The position numbers were made by a program, and so were the translations under genes. Below are positions 60,315 through 64,000 of a stretch of DNA of 64,000 nt, in pieces. How positions within the stretch are numbered: the first letter of the stretch is position 1; every line of letters starts with the position of its first letter. This DNA comes from JBBSBY01 sp038205805 (GTDB lineage: Bacteria > Desulfobacterota > Desulfomonilia > Desulfomonilales > Desulfomonilaceae): positions 70,150 through 134,149 of the forward strand of contig JBBRBO010000002.1 in NCBI GenBank assembly GCA_038205805.1. The letters are read 5' to 3'. The notes under the pieces were generated by a model, which was not told the DNA's origin, made no database searches, and saw only the letters and a program-made list of their open reading frames with translations.

Positions 60315-62801
60315 TCACGTTGCATCCAGAACCTTGCGAACGGATTGGAGCATCTGTCTCATGTTATACGGCTTGCCGACAAAGCCCTTTGCCTTGATTG
60401 CAAGCGTCTCTCTTGTCTGTCCGTCAGCGGCGAAGCCACTGGCAATAAGCACCTTTACGTTGGGATGGATCCTCAAGAGTTCCTTAAGACACTCCTTGCC
60501 CCCCATTTCCGGCATCATGAGGTCGAGAATCACTAGAGAAATTTTATGCCTTTCTTTCTTGTACAAATGCAGAGCCTCTTTCCCGTTGGATGCGGTCAGC
60601 ACCGTGTAGCCGGATCGCTCCAGAATCCTTTTTCCAAGGTCTCGTATGCACTCCTCATCATCCACCAACAGAACCGTTTCCGTGCCTGTGGCAAGCGCAG
60701 GCTTGTCGGTTGTGGTCTCAGACTTTCCCTCCGGTGAGACTACCGGCAGGTAGATTTTGAACGTGGTTCCTACTCCCGGTTCGCTGTAACATGTGATATG
60801 ACCACCTTGTTGGGTAACGATGCCATAGACCATAGCCAATCCCAGACCTGTTCCTTTACCTATCTCCTTGGTCGTGAAAAAGGGTTCAAAGATGTGTGTC
60901 AATGTTTCGTGATCCATACCGTGACCTGTATCTGAGACCGACAGCATCACGTAATCACCCGGTTTCGATCCAGGAATAATCCTGCAATATTCTTCGTCCA
61001 GGGTAACGGGCTGAGTTTCAATAATCAGCCTGCCGCCATCAGGCATAGCATGGCCGGCGTTCACCGCAAGATTCAGGAGAACCTGCTCTATTTGGGTCGG
61101 GTCTCCATTGATGGCGGGAAGTCCATCAGATAAGACCAGTTCGACCTCGATCATTTTCGGAATCGTTCGAGTGAGGAGTTTCTTGGCCCGCTTAATTTCA
61201 TGGTTCAGATTCAAGGGGTGGGGATTGCTCTCCCCTTTCCTGCTGAACGTGAGTATTCTTTTTGTCAGATCGGCTCCGCTCCTGGCTGCCTGATTTATTT
61301 TCTGAAGGTCTGCATAAGAAGGGTCTCGTTCATCCTTGCCGAGAAGAAGTAATTCGGAAAATCCCAGAACTACAGTGAGCAAGTTGTTGAAGTCGTGAGC
61401 AATACCCCCGGCTAAGGTCCCCACCGCCTCCATCTTCTGGGCCTGCCGGAGTTGGGATTCCAAGTTCCTGCGATCTACATCGGCCCTCTCAATCTCCGTG
61501 ATGTCTCTAATTACGCCGACGATATACCTTTTCCCGCTGGGGTCCGCGTACAGGGACTTCTTGGTCACGATGGTGTGTATGACCCCATTTCGATCCGTGA
61601 ACCTCTCCGTGTTTATATCCTGGCCAGTCCTGAAGACAATTTCATCCTTGTCCCAGAACACATCTGCCTCTGATCTTGGGAAGAAGTCATAGTCCGACCT
61701 CCCAACAAGATCCTCACGTGAGTATCCCATAAAGTTGCAGTACGCCTCGTTGAGGAGCACCCACTCATGTTCTTGGTTCTTGACGAATACAGGATCAGTT
61801 ATGGAATTGATTATCCTATCAAGGAAATCCTTTGCTTCTTTCAGTGCCTCCTCCGCCTTCTTGCGCTCGGTGATGTCGAAAATCACGCCGATCAGCCCAA
61901 GAACATGGCCTTGGGTGTCCGTGAACGTGGACTTGTGGTAAACCACATCGCGAAAAGCCCCTAGGGCGGTCTTGACTTGTGAATCGTAAACCTGAATACC
62001 TGGACTACGAAGAAGTTCGACATCCTGTGCGTGGTAGACTTCTGCCAAGTCCCTCGGGGCGATGTCAAACACACTCTTGCCCATAAGTTCCTCCTGCGTC
62101 TTACCGTAGAACTTCTCGAACGACTTGTTAAAGCCGATGTAGCGACCATCTGTATCCTTGTAGAACAGGGGAGCTGGAATGGCGTTCATGAGGGTGTCGC
62201 GAAATTCGTAGGCCTCGTGTAATGACTCCTCTACCCTCTTGCGCTCGGAGATGTCTAATACGATTGTTCGCCACCTGTTGAATTGCCCGCTTTCGTCTTG
62301 TACCGCAACGGACTCGATTTGAGCATAAAAGTCAGTGCCGTCCTTTCTTACCAACTTAATTTCGCAGGTCTGCTTGGATTGAGTCTCAAGGGCTTGCTGG
62401 AGATGTAGGTGGAAGGTATCACCGTCCTCTTGACTCACAAAGCGGGAGAAGAACGTCTCGATCAAGTTCTGTCTCTCTTCACCTAAGAGTCGGACCGCCG
62501 TGAGGTTGGCTTCCAGAATGAACCCTTTATCGTTCAGCGTCAGGTAGCCCACGGGAGCAAAGTCGTAGAGGTCCAGGTACCTGTCCTTCAACTCCTCCAG
62601 ATTGACCTGAGCCTGTCGCAAGTCCTCATTCTGCATCTCAAGCTCGATCTGGTGGACCCGCAACTCATGAACCAGCCGTTGGATCTCCTCCGGGGAGAGA
62701 GCGGAAACCTCTTCCTTGTCGAATTGCCTGCTGCTTAGGGTCTCTTCCGCACGGGTTCTTAACCCGGAAATCTTACCCTCGGAATTCTTCTCATCCGCCA
62801 T
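60315..62801 (-). CDS. Cytoplasmic PAS hybrid histidine kinase with C-terminal receiver
   Basis: The 828-residue protein begins with a helical segment (EEIQRLVHELRVHQIELEMQ), then three PAS/PAC units (YDFAPVGYLTLNDKGFILEA; AIPAPLFYKDTDGRYIGFNK; SITDPVFVKNQEHEWVLLNE), the HisKA site TLAGGIAHDFNNLLTVVLGF, the ATPase domain (DTGHGMDHETLTHIFEPFFT, GTGLGLAMVYGIV) and a receiver (VLLVDDEECI, Asp in VILDLMMPEMGG, Lys in FVGKPYNM). The HELRVHQIELEMQNEDLR start is shared with many Desulfobacterota PAS kinases. It lies 200 nt downstream of the CheB/CheR-PAS-type gene on the same strand. Confidence 0.9.
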   Translation of the reverse strand: MADEKNSEGKISGLRTRAEETLSSRQFDKEEVSALSPEEIQRLVHELRVHQIELEMQNEDLRQAQVNLEELKDRYLDLYDFAPVGYLTLNDKGFILEANLTAVRLLGEERQNLIETFFSRFVSQEDGDTFHLHLQQALETQSKQTCEIKLVRKDGTDFYAQIESVAVQDESGQFNRWRTIVLDISERKRVEESLHEAYEFRDTLMNAIPAPLFYKDTDGRYIGFNKSFEKFYGKTQEELMGKSVFDIAPRDLAEVYHAQDVELLRSPGIQVYDSQVKTALGAFRDVVYHKSTFTDTQGHVLGLIGVIFDITERKKAEEALKEAKDFLDRIINSITDPVFVKNQEHEWVLLNEAYCNFMGYSREDLVGRSDYDFFPRSEADVFWDKDEIVFRTGQDINTERFTDRNGVIHTIVTKKSLYADPSGKRYIVGVIRDITEIERADVDRRNLESQLRQAQKMEAVGTLAGGIAHDFNNLLTVVLGFSELLLLGKDERDPSYADLQKINQAARSGADLTKRILTFSRKGESNPHPLNLNHEIKRAKKLLTRTIPKMIEVELVLSDGLPAINGDPTQIEQVLLNLAVNAGHAMPDGGRLIIETQPVTLDEEYCRIIPGSKPGDYVMLSVSDTGHGMDHETLTHIFEPFFTTKEIGKGTGLGLAMVYGIVTQQGGHITCYSEPGVGTTFKIYLPVVSPEGKSETTTDKPALATGTETVLLVDDEECIRDLGKRILERSGYTVLTASNGKEALHLYKKERHKISLVILDLMMPEMGGKECLKELLRIHPNVKVLIASGFAADGQTRETLAIKAKGFVGKPYNMRQMLQSVRKVLDAT

Positions 62802-63002
62802 CTCCCATCTCCTCTTGTTCCCTTATCCGGGAAACGATACCAGCCGAAAGGCCAGTAAAGACCTGTCTCGTCGAAAAAAGCCGCCGAACAGCCTTATCAG
62901 TGGGGTGGTCAAGACTTTCACCTTAGAAGTTGTCTCCTTCACCCTATGTTGGAGGGCATTGCCCAACCGCTGCTAAACTTTGCGGTCTTGAGCCTGACCG
63001 GT

Positions 63003-64000
63003 TCAGTCCTCAATAGCAAGGAGGATAAGTTTCTTTTCTTCTCCTCCCTCTTTGTGAGCCATCTGACGGGCATTCAGAATCATGGTCTTGTGCCCGATCT
63101 CCGGGAAGACATGATCAATCTCGTAATCGCTTACTTCCGTCTTCGTCGGCAAAATCTCCTCCAAGAGTTCACGTAACCTGGGAATATCCCATTGCCGATT
63201 CCCCAGGTCATAGAGAAGTTTCCCTTGCGTCTCCTCCGGCGTTACCCGGAACGTACGGCAAAATGAGCGGTTGACGGAGACCACACGCAGATCTCCATCC
63301 ATTACCACCAAGGGTTCCCGTACCGTGTTTACAATGCTCACCGAGTAGTCGAGGGCTTTCTGAGTCTCTTGCTGCGCTCTTTCTCGTTGGACGATTTCCT
63401 GCCGCAGCTTTTCCTCGATTTCCTTAAGCTGAGTCATCTCCACGAAGGTAACCACAATGCCGTCGATCACGTTTTCAATGGTTCGGTACGGGAGTATACG
63501 CATGGTGAACCAGCGACCGCCTTTGGTCTGGACCTCCATCTCTTTCGGTACCAGTTGCTTGAGCACTTCCCTACCGTCCTCAGATAGACGGTCGTAGTTC
63601 ATATTCGTGGCAAGGTGGGTAACAGGACGCCCAATATCGGTCTGCAAGAGACTGAGGACTTCTGTAGCAGCGGGAGTGAAGCGTCGAATGTTCAGGTTGG
63701 TATCAAGGAATATCGTTCCAATCTCCGTGCTGGTAAGCAGGTTATTCAGATCGCTACCGGTCCTGGACAGGTCCTCGATTTTCTGATGGAGTTCGGAGTT
63801 TACGGTGGTCAGTTCCTCATTGATGGATTGCAACTCTTCCTTGGAGGTCTCCAACTCCTCATTGGTGCTTTGCAATTCCTCATTCGACGACTGCAACTCC
63901 TCGTTGGTTGAGTTGAGTTCTTCGTTGGCGGTTTCCAGCTCTTCAATGGTGGTCTGTAGGTATTCCTTGGTGGACCTGAGTTCCTGTTCCAGGTGCTGAA
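63003..64000 (-). CDS. CheB/CheR-PAS-type fusion protein, C-terminal part, cut by window end
   Basis: The frame is open from stop 63003 to the window edge (at least 332 residues), so the N-terminus lies outside. It starts with a coiled coil of repeated E-L-Q-S-x-N-E-E-L heptads (ELQSSNEEL, ELQSTNEEL, ELQSINEEL), then a PAS domain (LLTSTEIGTIFLDTNLNIRR, with GGRWFTMRILPYRTIENVID), a second coiled coil (KLRQEIVQRERAQQE) and a second PAS (TVREPLVVMDGDLRVVSVNR). This pattern is typical of the C-terminal part of CheB-CheR-PAS fusion proteins. The methylesterase and methyltransferase parts are not visible here, so the call is inferred. Confidence 0.8.
   Translation of the reverse strand, partial: QHLEQELRSTKEYLQTTIEELETANEELNSTNEELQSSNEELQSTNEELETSKEELQSINEELTTVNSELHQKIEDLSRTGSDLNNLLTSTEIGTIFLDTNLNIRRFTPAATEVLSLLQTDIGRPVTHLATNMNYDRLSEDGREVLKQLVPKEMEVQTKGGRWFTMRILPYRTIENVIDGIVVTFVEMTQLKEIEEKLRQEIVQRERAQQETQKALDYSVSIVNTVREPLVVMDGDLRVVSVNRSFCRTFRVTPEETQGKLLYDLGNRQWDIPRLRELLEEILPTKTEVSDYEIDHVFPEIGHKTMILNARQMAHKEGGEEKKLILLAIED

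Overview
The window reads as the chromosome of an anaerobic Desulfobacterota (former Deltaproteobacteria) bacterium, probably near Syntrophobacterales/Desulfomonile-type organisms. This is an inference from a tetraheme cytochrome c3, a seven-heme cytochrome c fused to a cytochrome b domain, a hydrogenase maturation protease, a UGA-containing thioredoxin-like gene (probable selenoprotein), lipid A synthesis (Gram-negative), PilZ/PAS-rich signalling and anaerobe-style cobamide genes. I cannot name the species.

Layout. 1-6.2 kb: aromatic amino acid synthesis. The start of pheA (minus strand, cut by the window edge) faces an aroF-tyrA-aroA-aroE-aroC cluster. Upstream of aroF lies a 29-codon leader ORF containing YYFGWYYY, followed by a terminator and a competing antiterminator, i.e. 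a ribosome-mediated attenuator. 6.4-8.1 kb: queD and folE2 (7-deazapurine/folate). 8.4-9.4 kb: a D-Ala-D-Ala carboxypeptidase. 9.9-13.9 kb: treZ plus a glycogen debranching enzyme. 14-21 kb: envelope and hypothetical genes (exported protein, repeat-built coiled-coil membrane protein, HTH-PilZ protein, glycosyltransferase, polytopic membrane protein). 20.8-25 kb, minus strand: CBS protein, ArsB/NhaD-like transporter, lpxB. 25.3-29.6 kb: RND efflux pair.

30.5-34.2 kb: a membrane protein, the UGA-containing thioredoxin-like gene, cobS with a cbiR-like gene, and tRNA-Leu(CAG). 34.7-39.8 kb: a DnaJ-like protein without substrate domain, a small zinc-finger protein, full DnaJ, hydrogenase maturation protease, cytochrome c3, a strong terminator, a 164-bp MITE-like element, and the cytochrome c/b fusion with its own terminator. 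40-41.5 kb: a decayed outer-membrane beta-barrel gene. 41.6-45.6 kb, minus strand: Cys-rich exported peptide, M48 protease, mltG, ruvX and a TPR-like protein.

46-56.5 kb: a ZraSR/NtrC-type two-component pair, a NitT/TauT-type ABC transporter, a multi-PAS hybrid kinase and a second HTH-PilZ paralogue. 56.6-60.1 kb: an epimerase and two transferases of the TIGR04282/TIGR04283 type, opposite a DUF523-DUF1722 protein. 60.3-64 kb, minus strand: a hybrid kinase and the C-terminal part of a CheB/CheR-PAS-type protein cut by the window end.

Best candidates for something not previously described: the three-aromatic-amino-acid leader peptide attenuator ahead of aroF (565-740), the UGA-containing thioredoxin-like gene (31544-32113), and the MITE with perfect 16-bp inverted repeats and a TTTAT target duplication (37895-38068). 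No CRISPR array, prophage or intact insertion sequence was seen. All calls are by eye; no database search was run.
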